Shown piece after piece: positions 23,546 to 31,993 of a DNA stretch of 44,369 bases (within the stretch, counting starts at the first letter, position 1; every line of letters begins with the position of its first letter). The notes beneath the pieces were generated by a model that saw only the letters and a program-made list of their open reading frames with translations, had not been told where the DNA came from and did no database searches. Source of the DNA: Pelagicoccus sp. SDUM812005 (GTDB lineage: Bacteria; Verrucomicrobiota; Verrucomicrobiia; Opitutales; Opitutaceae); contig NZ_JARXIA010000033.1 in the NCBI RefSeq assembly GCF_031127875.1, positions 1 to 44,369 on the forward strand, written 5' to 3'. Made by a program: the position numbers and the translations under genes.

Positions 23546-24778
23546 TCAGTAAGCAAGCGTCTCCTTGCGCTCCACCAAAACCTTTGCCAGCAGCAGCAAC
23601 ACCAGAGGAAAGAGGATTTGGCTTCCGGCCAAAAGGTTGACTCGACTCGCAGCATCAACCAAGCCAGCGATGAAAACTCCTAGGGCCGCTATAGAAAAGA
23701 TCGACTGCGAGCGCATGGCGCTTCGGTGAATGGCAGCCCCGACAAATCCAGCGATCATCCAGTAGAAGAAGCCGACGATTCGCCCTTCCAAATAGGGCGT
23801 CACCAATCCCCACTTGTTGTTGAATTCCGGATTGTACATGCCACCTTCTGCCATTTCTCTCCCCACGTCTTTGGTAATCGGCTTTTCGCCCGGAAGATAA
23901 ATTCCGGGTGGAAACAAGCGTCGCGTAATGTCCGAAAGCGGTCCCACAGTCCCTCCAAATACTGGATAGGACTCCCCAGTATCCTCTACGAGCTCGTAGA
24001 GTAAACCACCCGAGTTAACGGAAAGCGCATAATAGAGCTGAATTCGCTCGAAGGAGTAGCTGAGCAAGCCAGCCTCAATATGCCCGTCCTTAATTCGCGA
24101 CTTGTAGGACCGGCCATACTCCATGGCAGCGAACGCTCCGAAGAACAGCACCGGCACCAGCGGCACTGCGATCGCATGCCACAAGCGAAACCTAATTTGC
24201 CGTAAGACCATCCAAGCGACCAGCCCACCCAGGAGAGGTACGAACAGAGCTAATCGCTCCGCGCCCAACACCGAACGGAAAGCGAGCGTGCCTAGCACTA
24301 CCACTCCCCCAACAATTTTCCAAGGAGTGCACAGCCCGACCGATTTCAACAAAAGACACAAAACGACGGTAGCAGTACCGAAGTGCACCCAGGTCGTGAT
24401 GCCAGTAACATAATATTCCCGCGACGTGTAAGGGTCTAACAAAGCGCCCACCCCTCCTCGCACGATCGCGTTCAATACGAAAAACGCGAAAGAAAAGACA
24501 GAGAGCCCAACCGAGACCCAATAGACTTGATCGAGGCGCCGCACATCCAGGCTCGCCACTCTCCCCTCTCCTTGAAAAACGACCAAGGCCGCGATCGTTC
24601 CGATCACGAATGACATTCCCGTAACCGCCCAGATCCCCAGCAACAGCACGCGATCCGCCAAATGCACGACTCCCCATCTCGCGAACAGATCAAACGGCGT
24701 CAAAAACCAGTTCAATAAGGCAAACGTGGATACGCCGAAAAAGACGATGAGCGGATGTAGCAACAACGAATATTTCAT
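23546..24778 (-). CDS. Wzy-type O-antigen/exopolysaccharide polymerase
   Basis: A 410-residue integral membrane protein with about ten hydrophobic segments. Visible ones are L-I-V-F-F-G-V-S-T-F-A-L-L, V-L-L-L-G-I-W-A-V-T-G, V-S-V-G-L-S-V-F-S-F-A-F-F-V, and the last at I-L-F-P-L-V-L-L-L-L. A large polar loop of about 100 residues (E-L-V-E-D-T-G-E-S-Y-P-V-F-G-G onward) lies before the final helices. This topology is typical of oligosaccharide repeat-unit polymerases. It would polymerise lipid-linked repeat units on the periplasmic face. Sequence identity within this family is always low, so the call rests on topology and position beside the flippase and glycosyltransferases. ATGA overlap with the upstream gene. 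Confidence 0.8.
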   Translation of the reverse strand: MKYSLLLHPLIVFFGVSTFALLNWFLTPFDLFARWGVVHLADRVLLLGIWAVTGMSFVIGTIAALVVFQGEGRVASLDVRRLDQVYWVSVGLSVFSFAFFVLNAIVRGGVGALLDPYTSREYYVTGITTWVHFGTATVVLCLLLKSVGLCTPWKIVGGVVVLGTLAFRSVLGAERLALFVPLLGGLVAWMVLRQIRFRLWHAIAVPLVPVLFFGAFAAMEYGRSYKSRIKDGHIEAGLLSYSFERIQLYYALSVNSGGLLYELVEDTGESYPVFGGTVGPLSDITRRLFPPGIYLPGEKPITKDVGREMAEGGMYNPEFNNKWGLVTPYLEGRIVGFFYWMIAGFVGAAIHRSAMRSQSIFSIAALGVFIAGLVDAASRVNLLAGSQILFPLVLLLLAKVLVERKETLAY

Positions 24779-25899
24779 GCGAGTCCCCCGCTCGCTTTCT
24801 CCTTCAAGAACCGATCCAGCTCCTCGCGGAAACGCTCTTCACTGAACCGCTCAGCATTTATCCGACACAGAGCAGGAGATCTAGCAGATTCAGTCTCTTC
24901 GAGCGTTTCGATCGCTTCGAGTAGCGACACCGCATTTTGTTTGCGGAAGAACACTCCCGTCTCGTTTTCAACGACTGTTTCCAGTGCCCCCCCTTCCCCA
25001 TAGGCAATTACAGGCGTACCGGAAGCCTGAGCTTCCAGAGGCGTTATGCCGAAGTCCTCGATTCCGGGGAATATGAATGCCCTCGCTCTCGCGTAGTGGT
25101 CAACCAATGACGCGAACGGTTGCCGTCCCAAAAACTCAATGTTATCCTTCGCTATCGACTCCAGTCGAGCTCGTTCACTACCATCTCCAATGACCAGCAA
25201 TCGCTTGCCACTCCGGTTAAAGGCTTCGATCGCAATGTCGATTCGCTTGTAGGGGACTAATTCGGAAACGACCAAATAGAAATCCTCCTTCTGTTCCTGA
25301 TAGCGAAAGTCCTGTACCGCCACGGGTGGATAAATCACGGTCGATTCGCGCCCATAGCAGCGCCGAATCCGCTGAGCCACGAATTCCGAATTGGCTATGA
25401 AGTGGTCCACCCGTTGAGCTGCCTTTTGATCGAAGCGACGTACGTACGGCGTTACCAATTTGAAGACCAGCCTGCCGATAGTTCCCAAGTCTCCGCTTTG
25501 CTTGATATAGGTATCCTGCATCTCCCAAAGGTAGCGCGGAGGCGAATGGCAATAGCATACGTGCATAGCTCCTTTGGGTACCCTCAGTCCCTTGATCACC
25601 GAGGCATCGGTCGAAAGGACCAACTTCGCCCCGCGAGCCGCTCTCAAGGTCTGCCCCACTGCAAACGGAAAAAACGGCAGCAAAGCCTTGTATCGCCGGG
25701 CGCTTCCCGGAAAACGCTGGAGGATCGAGGTGCTCACCTCATGCTGCCGCAGCCAATCCGGCCACTTTCCCTCATCCTTCACCAAAGTCGCGATGGGCAC
25801 AGAAGGAAAGAGCCGACAAAACTGCTCCAAAACTTTCTCGCCTCCACGGACACCGACTAACCAATGATGGGCCAGAGCCACACTGCTGTTCACTCTCAT
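24775..25899 (-). CDS. Glycosyltransferase family 4
   Basis: A 374-residue GT-B glycosyltransferase. The N-terminus has H-H-W-L-V-G-V-R-G-G-E-K-V-L, typical of a GT4 subgroup from exopolysaccharide loci. The C-terminal donor-binding domain contains the E-x7-E element in F-P-G-I-E-D-F-G-I-T-P-L-E-A-Q-A-S-G-T-P-V-I. It transfers a sugar from a nucleotide donor to the lipid-linked repeat unit at the cytoplasmic face of the inner membrane; donor and linkage are unknown. It is joined to its neighbours on both sides by 4-bp ATGA overlaps. Confidence 0.92.
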   Translation of the reverse strand: MRVNSSVALAHHWLVGVRGGEKVLEQFCRLFPSVPIATLVKDEGKWPDWLRQHEVSTSILQRFPGSARRYKALLPFFPFAVGQTLRAARGAKLVLSTDASVIKGLRVPKGAMHVCYCHSPPRYLWEMQDTYIKQSGDLGTIGRLVFKLVTPYVRRFDQKAAQRVDHFIANSEFVAQRIRRCYGRESTVIYPPVAVQDFRYQEQKEDFYLVVSELVPYKRIDIAIEAFNRSGKRLLVIGDGSERARLESIAKDNIEFLGRQPFASLVDHYARARAFIFPGIEDFGITPLEAQASGTPVIAYGEGGALETVVENETGVFFRKQNAVSLLEAIETLEETESARSPALCRINAERFSEERFREELDRFLKEKASGGLA

Positions 25900-26954
25900 C
25901 TTATCATGCCCCTTTCAAGCTCCCGGAAATAATTCGCGTGCTCCTGAGCTGACTTCTCCCAGGTGAATTGCTGCACATGGGCCAGCCCGCGCCGCACCGC
26001 CTCGTTGCGATTCGCTTCCTTTTCCGCGGCCATCTCCACGAGGACCTTGGCGATCGAGCGGGTGTCCAGCGGGTCGAAGTACATCGCGACGTCCCCACAG
26101 ACCTCCCTGAGCACCGGGATATCCGAAATGCCAAGCCGAGCCCCGCAGGCCATCGCCTCCAGAGGCGGAAGGCCAAAGCCCTCGTAGAGCGACGGATACA
26201 CGAACCCATAAGCCCCGCTCAGCAAGGCCACTAGCTCCTCGTCGCTTATCCTCCCCACCGCCCGGCAGCCAGCTGGCAAGCGATCGCAGCCGCCGCCCGA
26301 GAACACTTTCCCGGCAGATCCCGCTACGATCAGTTGAAAGCCCGGCCCCAAAGACGCCTCCTCCCACGCGTTCATCAGACGGGACAGGTTCTTACGCGGC
26401 TCCAGAGAGCCCACATACGCGAAATACCGGCTTTGCGGACGAATGCCGTACCGTGCCCTCAATTCAGCCACGTCTTCACTTCGCGCGGGTTTCAGCGCCT
26501 GAGAGACGCCGTTCCAAATGACCTTCACCTTTTCCTCCGGCACCCCGAGATGATTAACCAACCTCCTCTTAGCGTCGTGCGAAACCGTCACGACTCCCCG
26601 GCAACGCCTGGCTAGGAGCGGCAACAGAAATCGATACCACCTCGAAAACAAACCTTTGAACCACTCGGGGTGATCGAAGGTAGCAGCATCGTGGATAGTG
26701 ACCACTTGCCGGCTGACGCACAAGGGACCGACATTTGCCGGCGACCAAAGCAATTCTCCCGATCGCAGCTTCCATGGCAGCAGGAACTGCTCCCAAAGCT
26801 GCCCGCCAACCGCCCCCAGAGTCGCGGCCGGTCGAGTGTTCCGAGTCGCAATGTAAGGTTCCAGACGCTGGAAAACCTCCAAGGCATAGCGCTGGACTCC
26901 CGTCAAGGAAGACAAGGTCGAACGCAGGTTTACGTTGAGGGAAAGCGCTTTCAT
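25896..26954 (-). CDS. Glycosyltransferase family 4 (mannosyltransferase-like)
   Basis: A GT-B glycosyltransferase of 352 residues. It has S-S-L-T-G-V-Q-R-Y-A-L-E-V near the N-terminus, V-T-I-H-D-A-A-T-F and V-T-V-S-H-D-A-K-R in the acceptor domain, then Y-V-G-S-L-E-P-R-K-N-L. The donor-site E-x7-E follows in S-L-Y-E-G-F-G-L-P-P-L-E-A-M-A-C-G. The pattern is close to mannosyltransferases of polysaccharide loci. The ATG at 26954 is chosen because it forms an ATGA overlap with the upstream stop and matches the family N-terminus. The frame stays open to 27074 but those residues lie inside the previous gene. Confidence 0.92.
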   Translation of the reverse strand: MKALSLNVNLRSTLSSLTGVQRYALEVFQRLEPYIATRNTRPAATLGAVGGQLWEQFLLPWKLRSGELLWSPANVGPLCVSRQVVTIHDAATFDHPEWFKGLFSRWYRFLLPLLARRCRGVVTVSHDAKRRLVNHLGVPEEKVKVIWNGVSQALKPARSEDVAELRARYGIRPQSRYFAYVGSLEPRKNLSRLMNAWEEASLGPGFQLIVAGSAGKVFSGGGCDRLPAGCRAVGRISDEELVALLSGAYGFVYPSLYEGFGLPPLEAMACGARLGISDIPVLREVCGDVAMYFDPLDTRSIAKVLVEMAAEKEANRNEAVRRGLAHVQQFTWEKSAQEHANYFRELERGMIR

Positions 26955-27868
26955 GAAAATTCTAAGATGCGCCCAGGATGGCACCTTCCCGTCAATATAT
27001 CCCTCACCGCATAGGCCCTTCCCTTCAGTCTTCCCAAGAAATCCATTCCTAGAGAACCACCTCCGCAGACCCACTGCCTAACTCCTTGCAACAAATCGCA
27101 AGCGCCCTCCTTCAGAACGATAACGACCACCAAGCGCACGTACCCAAGGGACACGGGAACATGGCAGACGCCGCTCTTCAAGAAATGGAGATTGTTGGCG
27201 ACCATACTGTACCCGCGGCGAAACTCGGAAACGCGACCGCCCTCATGCTTTAAGTGTATCAACCTCGCTCCTTCGAATCGCCCCACCTTGCCGAATCGTG
27301 CCAGTCTAATAGAGATATCATAGTCCTCCCCGTACGAATAAAGCGGCAACTCCTCGTTAAAGGGGCATTTCCGCAAGGTCTCTCCCCTGATAACCATATT
27401 GCACCCGTACAGTATCCAATGCTTACCTGTATTGCGGAAGCTATCACTCTCGTCGGCTCGCGACATCTCCATTTCAACACGAGCGGAACGCCGGTCGATT
27501 CCACCGTCCGCAATAACCTTGCAGGAAAATGCGACAACGTCTTCCGCGCTCCGCATAAACCGAGATACATCGCTAAAAAATCGCCGCTCCAACTCGACAT
27601 CGTCGTCGAAGAAGCAGACGAGCGATCTGTCGATCCGATCTGACAAGGACTCAATTGCGTAGTTTCTTTGAGCGCACAGTCCCTTCCTAGGACTAATCAA
27701 AACCTCTACTCCAGTAAGCATGCGAGTTTCCAGCAGGACATCGTCCTCCTTCACAACGCAAAGCAAAACCTTATCGAAGGACTTCTCCTGCCTCAACACC
27801 GATAAGACAGTCTCGTGCAAGACCTGAGCACGCCCAACGGAACATATTATAGCATATACAAAGTCCAT
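26951..27868 (-). CDS. Glycosyltransferase family 2
   Basis: A 305-residue GT-A enzyme. The N-terminal donor domain begins V-Y-A-I-I-C-S-V-G-R. The metal-binding acidic motif is F-F-D-D-D-V-E-L near residue 90, and a basic/acidic acceptor region contains Y-G-E-D-Y-D-I-S-I-R-L. The C-terminus has a weakly hydrophobic stretch that may be peripheral to the membrane. It would add one residue of the repeat unit; sugar and linkage are unknown. It lies 3 bp behind the other GT2 gene. Confidence 0.88.
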   Translation of the reverse strand: MDFVYAIICSVGRAQVLHETVLSVLRQEKSFDKVLLCVVKEDDVLLETRMLTGVEVLISPRKGLCAQRNYAIESLSDRIDRSLVCFFDDDVELERRFFSDVSRFMRSAEDVVAFSCKVIADGGIDRRSARVEMEMSRADESDSFRNTGKHWILYGCNMVIRGETLRKCPFNEELPLYSYGEDYDISIRLARFGKVGRFEGARLIHLKHEGGRVSEFRRGYSMVANNLHFLKSGVCHVPVSLGYVRLVVVIVLKEGACDLLQGVRQWVCGGGSLGMDFLGRLKGRAYAVRDILTGRCHPGRILEFS

Positions 27869-27871
27869 GGC

Positions 27872-28858
27872 TTAAAGAACCCCTTCCAGCAATTTTCTCC
27901 TCACTCCGAAATGCTCTAAATAAGTCACCGCAACAAACCACCCCATCGCCAAGATCTTGAAGTTCGCCGCGTAAGAAGGATTCTGCATCACCCTACCGCA
28001 GCTAGCCCACAGCACCCGCTTACGATACCACCCCTCCCGCACTGCGCACACCGCCACTAATCTCTTGAGATCGCTCACCATTCGCGAGCGACCGATGCGG
28101 CTAGGCTCGCCTCTCGCCTTGAACATTTTCGAGACAACACGATTCCTAGCGCTCACTAGACGCTTCAAATACCAGTAGTGCTTCCAAACCGCCGGAGAAA
28201 GATCGCTCTCAAAGCTCATCCGACTATCGCCCGAACAATGACTCCGATATTCGCCACAAACCAGCGGAGTCGACCAAACCTCTCCAAACATAGGAGCCGA
28301 CACATAAAGGGGTGCATCCGCCGCTGTCCTCTCCTCGAACTCTCGACTAAAGTAAGGAAGCACTTCCTCAAGATAAGACCTTCTATAAACTGCCCCACTC
28401 CCCGGAGGAGAAATATATTCTCCATATTCATTAATCATTACCTTAAAGTCGACAGACCGCATCGCGCCTCTAGGTACAACCCTTCCCGTCGGATTCCCCT
28501 TACCGTCGATCACCCGCAGCGGATACTGCAGCTTCACAACTTTATCGCCTACTCCTCTCGCCAGCAGTTTAAAGAGTTCCTCGCAATAGATACGGTCGTC
28601 TGCGTCAAGAAAGATGCACCACTCGCCTCGAGCCCGCTCAAAACCCTCCGCGTAGGCAGACATCTGGCCTCCATTCTCCTTGAATACAGAATTCACCCGA
28701 TCCCTCCAGGCTTCGATCACGGAACGCGAGTTGTCCTTCGATCCGTCATCGACGACTATCACCTCCACGCTTTCCGAGCGATACGCCGTCGCGCTCGACA
28801 AGCAATCATCCAAATACCGGCCGTAGTTATAATTGTTTATAATAATAGACAGCAACAT
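27872..28858 (-). CDS. Glycosyltransferase family 2
   Basis: A 328-residue GT2 enzyme with the classical GT-A start L-S-I-I-I-N-N-Y-N-Y-G-R-Y-L. It continues with V-E-V-I-V-V-D-D-G-S-K-D-N-S, E-N-G-G-Q-M-S-A-Y, and the DxD-type metal site W-C-I-F-L-D-A-D-D near residue 88. A role as inverting transferase in repeat-unit assembly is expected. The C-terminal ~100 residues are Arg-rich. Only 2 bp separate it from the upstream pyruvyl transferase gene. Confidence 0.9.
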   Translation of the reverse strand: MLLSIIINNYNYGRYLDDCLSSATAYRSESVEVIVVDDGSKDNSRSVIEAWRDRVNSVFKENGGQMSAYAEGFERARGEWCIFLDADDRIYCEELFKLLARGVGDKVVKLQYPLRVIDGKGNPTGRVVPRGAMRSVDFKVMINEYGEYISPPGSGAVYRRSYLEEVLPYFSREFEERTAADAPLYVSAPMFGEVWSTPLVCGEYRSHCSGDSRMSFESDLSPAVWKHYWYLKRLVSARNRVVSKMFKARGEPSRIGRSRMVSDLKRLVAVCAVREGWYRKRVLWASCGRVMQNPSYAANFKILAMGWFVAVTYLEHFGVRRKLLEGVL

Positions 28859-28860
28859 AG

Positions 28861-29877
28861 CTAAACTCGAACTATAAACTCTTTTTCCTTGTCCATAAAC
28901 CGCTCCATCCTGTCGCGAATCTCGTCACATCGCTCACGAACGACGTCATCCCTAGCCAGCAAGAACTCCTTGCCCAAAGCATCCTCCAGATGCGCAAGCG
29001 CCCTGCGACTCGCGTCACCGGTAAAGCTTGCGAACTTCAAAGCCTGCCTTATCAGGCCCTTGCCCGCCCGGCCAATTAAGGTCGACCTTTTAGCGGCGCG
29101 CTTTGCATGACTTCTGTCTCTCAATTCAGCGACCGCTCGTTCGACCTCTCCTGGTGCAAGCACTCCCTTGAAAGCCCCTTCCGCGTCCAACTGATTGCGC
29201 CTGCTTAACTTTACCCGCTGCACGCTGTCCAGCACCGGTAACCGCACGGGAGCGTATTCGTGACCGACGGAGCGGCACCAATCGAACCACTTCAACGAGC
29301 CTAGCTCAGGCGAGATGGATACCGGCAACCAAGGGATCCTTAGACTCTCGCAAAAGATAGCGCCGTGCATCGCCTCCGTAACGACGCGCTCACAGGTTAT
29401 CAAGTCCTGTATAACACAGCGAGAAGGTCTCCTAGGGTCTATATAAACAAGGCCCAGCTTTTCCGCTACCTTCTGGTATCCGTCAGACCTGGAAGTCGAC
29501 AAATGCGGCACGAAACCAACCCTCCCCTTTCGGCAGGGCCTTTCCACTTTTTCAATTTTAGCTTGCCCAAGCAAAATAGCCGGGTCGCAGCAAGCATGCT
29601 CCCGCCCGATAGACATTATGTCGCACGAAACCGTTCCTCGCACCCAATATATCTCGAATGCCAAAGGCTCCTCGAGAAACCGCCGAGGCAGAGGAGCCAG
29701 ACCAGCCCCCGATCCGAGCACCACCACATTCCTCGCATCAGGCATATCATCCGACAAGATCGATCCAATCCCAGTGTACAATTTATTGCCCGAAAAACGT
29801 TTTATAGAAAACAGCTCCCTCCAGAACCACGAGTTCAACTCGTCACCGAAGTTCATTTTCTCATTCCAATAGTACAT
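28861..29877 (-). CDS. Polysaccharide pyruvyl transferase family protein (first of two)
   Basis: A 338-residue protein. The N-terminus has Y-Y-W-N-E-K-M-N-F-G-D-E-L-N, the family's G-D-x-L/I-type opening. A G-T-G-like segment (V-V-L-G-S-G-A-G-L-A-P-L) follows, then Y-W-V-R-G-T-V-S. The conserved late motif is V-V-T-E-A-M-H-G-A-I-F-C-E-S-L-R-I-P, matching the S/T-x-x-x-H-G-x-I-F-A pattern of PS_pyruv_trans. Members transfer pyruvate from phosphoenolpyruvate to make ketals on sugars. The C-terminal ~100 residues are basic and lie beyond the catalytic domain. A second, distinct member is encoded at 31169. Confidence 0.87.
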   Translation of the reverse strand: MYYWNEKMNFGDELNSWFWRELFSIKRFSGNKLYTGIGSILSDDMPDARNVVVLGSGAGLAPLPRRFLEEPLAFEIYWVRGTVSCDIMSIGREHACCDPAILLGQAKIEKVERPCRKGRVGFVPHLSTSRSDGYQKVAEKLGLVYIDPRRPSRCVIQDLITCERVVTEAMHGAIFCESLRIPWLPVSISPELGSLKWFDWCRSVGHEYAPVRLPVLDSVQRVKLSRRNQLDAEGAFKGVLAPGEVERAVAELRDRSHAKRAAKRSTLIGRAGKGLIRQALKFASFTGDASRRALAHLEDALGKEFLLARDDVVRERCDEIRDRMERFMDKEKEFIVRV

Positions 29878-29904
29878 AATATATTCAAAAATAATGACTA
29901 CATC

Positions 29905-31152
29905 CTAGGCAACTCGTTCGCACTGAACCCAGCTCTTCCTAAACTCCAACCTTCGAAACAAAGTGGCAAAAAGCAGCAGGCAACTTAACAAGTTGGCCCC
30001 AATCGAGGCAAACACCACGTACTCAATTCCACGTCCCACCAAAACGATGATCGCCAAAACGCTCACGGCGGCTTCTCCCACCGATATAAGGCTCAACGAG
30101 CTCGCCGTACCTAAAACAACATGACAGGACCGAAAGACCACGTTCATGGCCTTTACGCAAAAAACAAGCCCCAGCAAAGGCATCAAGCGATAAGCCTCCT
30201 CCCAATCGCTTCCAGCTCCAAACTGAACCGATTCGATCCAAGCGAACGCTCCTAAGAAAAACACCATCCCCGCAAGGGCCACCAAAATGGCGCTTACGCA
30301 CGTATACCGCATAAAGAAGTCTCTCTCCTCCCCGCTACCTCTCTTCACCAAGTACGGAACGAGCACGGAAGAGCAGACCGAATTAAGCACCTGAGCTCCC
30401 ACGTCGAAGGGCTTCTTAGCGTAGTTGTAAAGCCCTAGGACAAGCGTTCCCAGAACGGTACCCACCATCGCCTGCTGAAATTGCAGCTCCACCAACCAAG
30501 CCACGTTAAGAGAAAGACAGACAGGGGCCCCAAACTTAAGAAACTCCCTAGCGACGCCACCTGAAAACAGGAGTCGAGGTTTCCAGCTCGCCACCCAAAA
30601 GGCGAGGCCCGTCACAATCGCCACCGAGACCACATGCCTCCACACCAGACTCCACGCCCCATAGCCTTCCTTCGCCAAATAGATGCCTACCGCCCCGGAC
30701 AAACACACTGCCATCAAATCGATCAGGGCCAGCTTGCGAAGAGCTAGCCGCCTCGTGAGCATCAGCACCGGCACCATCTGAACCGCTCGGAATAGAAACA
30801 CCAAACCGAGCGCACGCACCATCCACACTAGAGCCTCCGCTTCAAACGCCTTCGCCACCCATGGAGCTCCCAGATACAGGACGAGACACCAAATCACCGC
30901 CTGCCCCATCAGCGACCAAAAAAGCGTGCTAGCCTCCCGGTCAGCTAGCGTCTCCCTTCGCAGGGCCGCTACGTTCATCCCCATCCCGAACACCCCGTCA
31001 GCGATAGCGACCAGAACCCAGGCTAAGCCCATTATCCCAAGCTCTTCCGGCCCCGACAAGGTCGAGATCACATAGAAAACGCCTAGACCGATCAGACGCG
31101 TCCCGAATTGGCGCAAAACGACCCAGAAACCACCTTGTAGGAATTTCTTCAT
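29905..31152 (-). CDS. Wzx-type polysaccharide flippase
   Basis: A 415-residue integral membrane protein of the polysaccharide synthesis/MATE-like flippase superfamily, with about 12 predicted helices. Examples are G-L-G-V-F-Y-V-I-S-T, L-G-L-V-F-L-F-R-A-V, I-L-V-A-L-A-G-M-V-F-F-L-G-A-F and a late A-I-I-V-L-V-G-R-G. The N-terminal G-P-E-E-L-G-I-M-G-L-A-W-V-L-V-A-I-A-D is typical of lipid-linked oligosaccharide translocases. It would flip undecaprenyl-linked repeat units to the periplasm for the polymerase at 23546. The ATG at 31152 (MKKFLQGG) is preferred over the TTG at 31161. Confidence 0.88.
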   Translation of the reverse strand: MKKFLQGGFWVVLRQFGTRLIGLGVFYVISTLSGPEELGIMGLAWVLVAIADGVFGMGMNVAALRRETLADREASTLFWSLMGQAVIWCLVLYLGAPWVAKAFEAEALVWMVRALGLVFLFRAVQMVPVLMLTRRLALRKLALIDLMAVCLSGAVGIYLAKEGYGAWSLVWRHVVSVAIVTGLAFWVASWKPRLLFSGGVAREFLKFGAPVCLSLNVAWLVELQFQQAMVGTVLGTLVLGLYNYAKKPFDVGAQVLNSVCSSVLVPYLVKRGSGEERDFFMRYTCVSAILVALAGMVFFLGAFAWIESVQFGAGSDWEEAYRLMPLLGLVFCVKAMNVVFRSCHVVLGTASSLSLISVGEAAVSVLAIIVLVGRGIEYVVFASIGANLLSCLLLFATLFRRLEFRKSWVQCERVA

Positions 31153-31168
31153 TCTTACCAATGCCGGA

Positions 31169-31990
31169 CTAAACTGACACAGTCGCCGTCGCTAGGAGCC
31201 CAGAGGGCTCCTCGTGGAAGCTAACCCGGCTTTTGATGCCAAGCATGGAGGATTCGTAAATCGCTTTACTCTTCCAATAACTCCCCGCAATCAAATCAAC
31301 TCGCTTCCCCATCAGCGAGGCGACGATCGATACATGCAGACGATCGGTGATGATCCGTTCAAAAGGCTCCAAGGCCGCGAAGAATGCATCCACATCGGAG
31401 TCTGAATCTGCTTCCTTGCTCAAGTCGCGATTGTTCGCGGGGGGATCCCAATCACCTCCAGATTCCCGATCCGTCCTGAGAAACACTCCCGTTCCGCAAC
31501 CAGGCCTAGAGGGAAGATCGCCTAGATAAAAGGCCATGTCGTGGCAGAATCGAGAGGAAGGGTTATATTTCGTACTCTGAAATCTATCACGCCTCCAATA
31601 CTCGACCTTGTCGGACTCCAGAAAAAACTCATACGAGCTCGGAAGCACAACTACTTCGCTGGAAAAGAGACAGGCCTTCTTTACGATATCCGAAGCGAAC
31701 GGCCAAGCGCGACACCACGCCCCACCACCACCATATATCAATAGATTGTCGCGACCTAGCAAGGGAAGCCATTCCAGCTTTCGCTTTATGTTTAGTTCCT
31801 TGAAAGGAATCCCTAAATCCCTCAAGAAGAGCAAAGTTGCGTGTCGTATCACCCCGTCTCCCCAGTTTCCTGGATTGGCTAAATAATACACGTTACGGTG
31901 TCGCGCCGCTGCCCCCGTTAGCGCAGAAGCGAGATCATCAAACGCGTCCCGATGCTCCAGACGCAGCCTGCTATTAAGATTATGAATCAT
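31169..31990 (-). CDS. Polysaccharide pyruvyl transferase family protein (second)
   Basis: A 273-residue protein that fits the pyruvyl transferase family better than the one at 28861. N-P-G-N-W-G-D-G-V-I-R-H-A-T near residue 40 is the opening motif. I-Y-G-G-G-G-A-W-C follows, then V-V-L-P-S-S-Y-E-F-F, and the catalytic-region I-I-T-D-R-L-H-V-S-I-V-A-S-L-M-G-K lies near residue 220. It probably adds pyruvate ketals to the repeat unit, giving an acidic polymer. It is second gene of the operon, 3 bp behind the initiating sugar transferase. Confidence 0.9.
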   Translation of the reverse strand: MIHNLNSRLRLEHRDAFDDLASALTGAAARHRNVYYLANPGNWGDGVIRHATLLFLRDLGIPFKELNIKRKLEWLPLLGRDNLLIYGGGGAWCRAWPFASDIVKKACLFSSEVVVLPSSYEFFLESDKVEYWRRDRFQSTKYNPSSRFCHDMAFYLGDLPSRPGCGTGVFLRTDRESGGDWDPPANNRDLSKEADSDSDVDAFFAALEPFERIITDRLHVSIVASLMGKRVDLIAGSYWKSKAIYESSMLGIKSRVSFHEEPSGLLATATVSV

Positions 31991-31993
31991 TCT

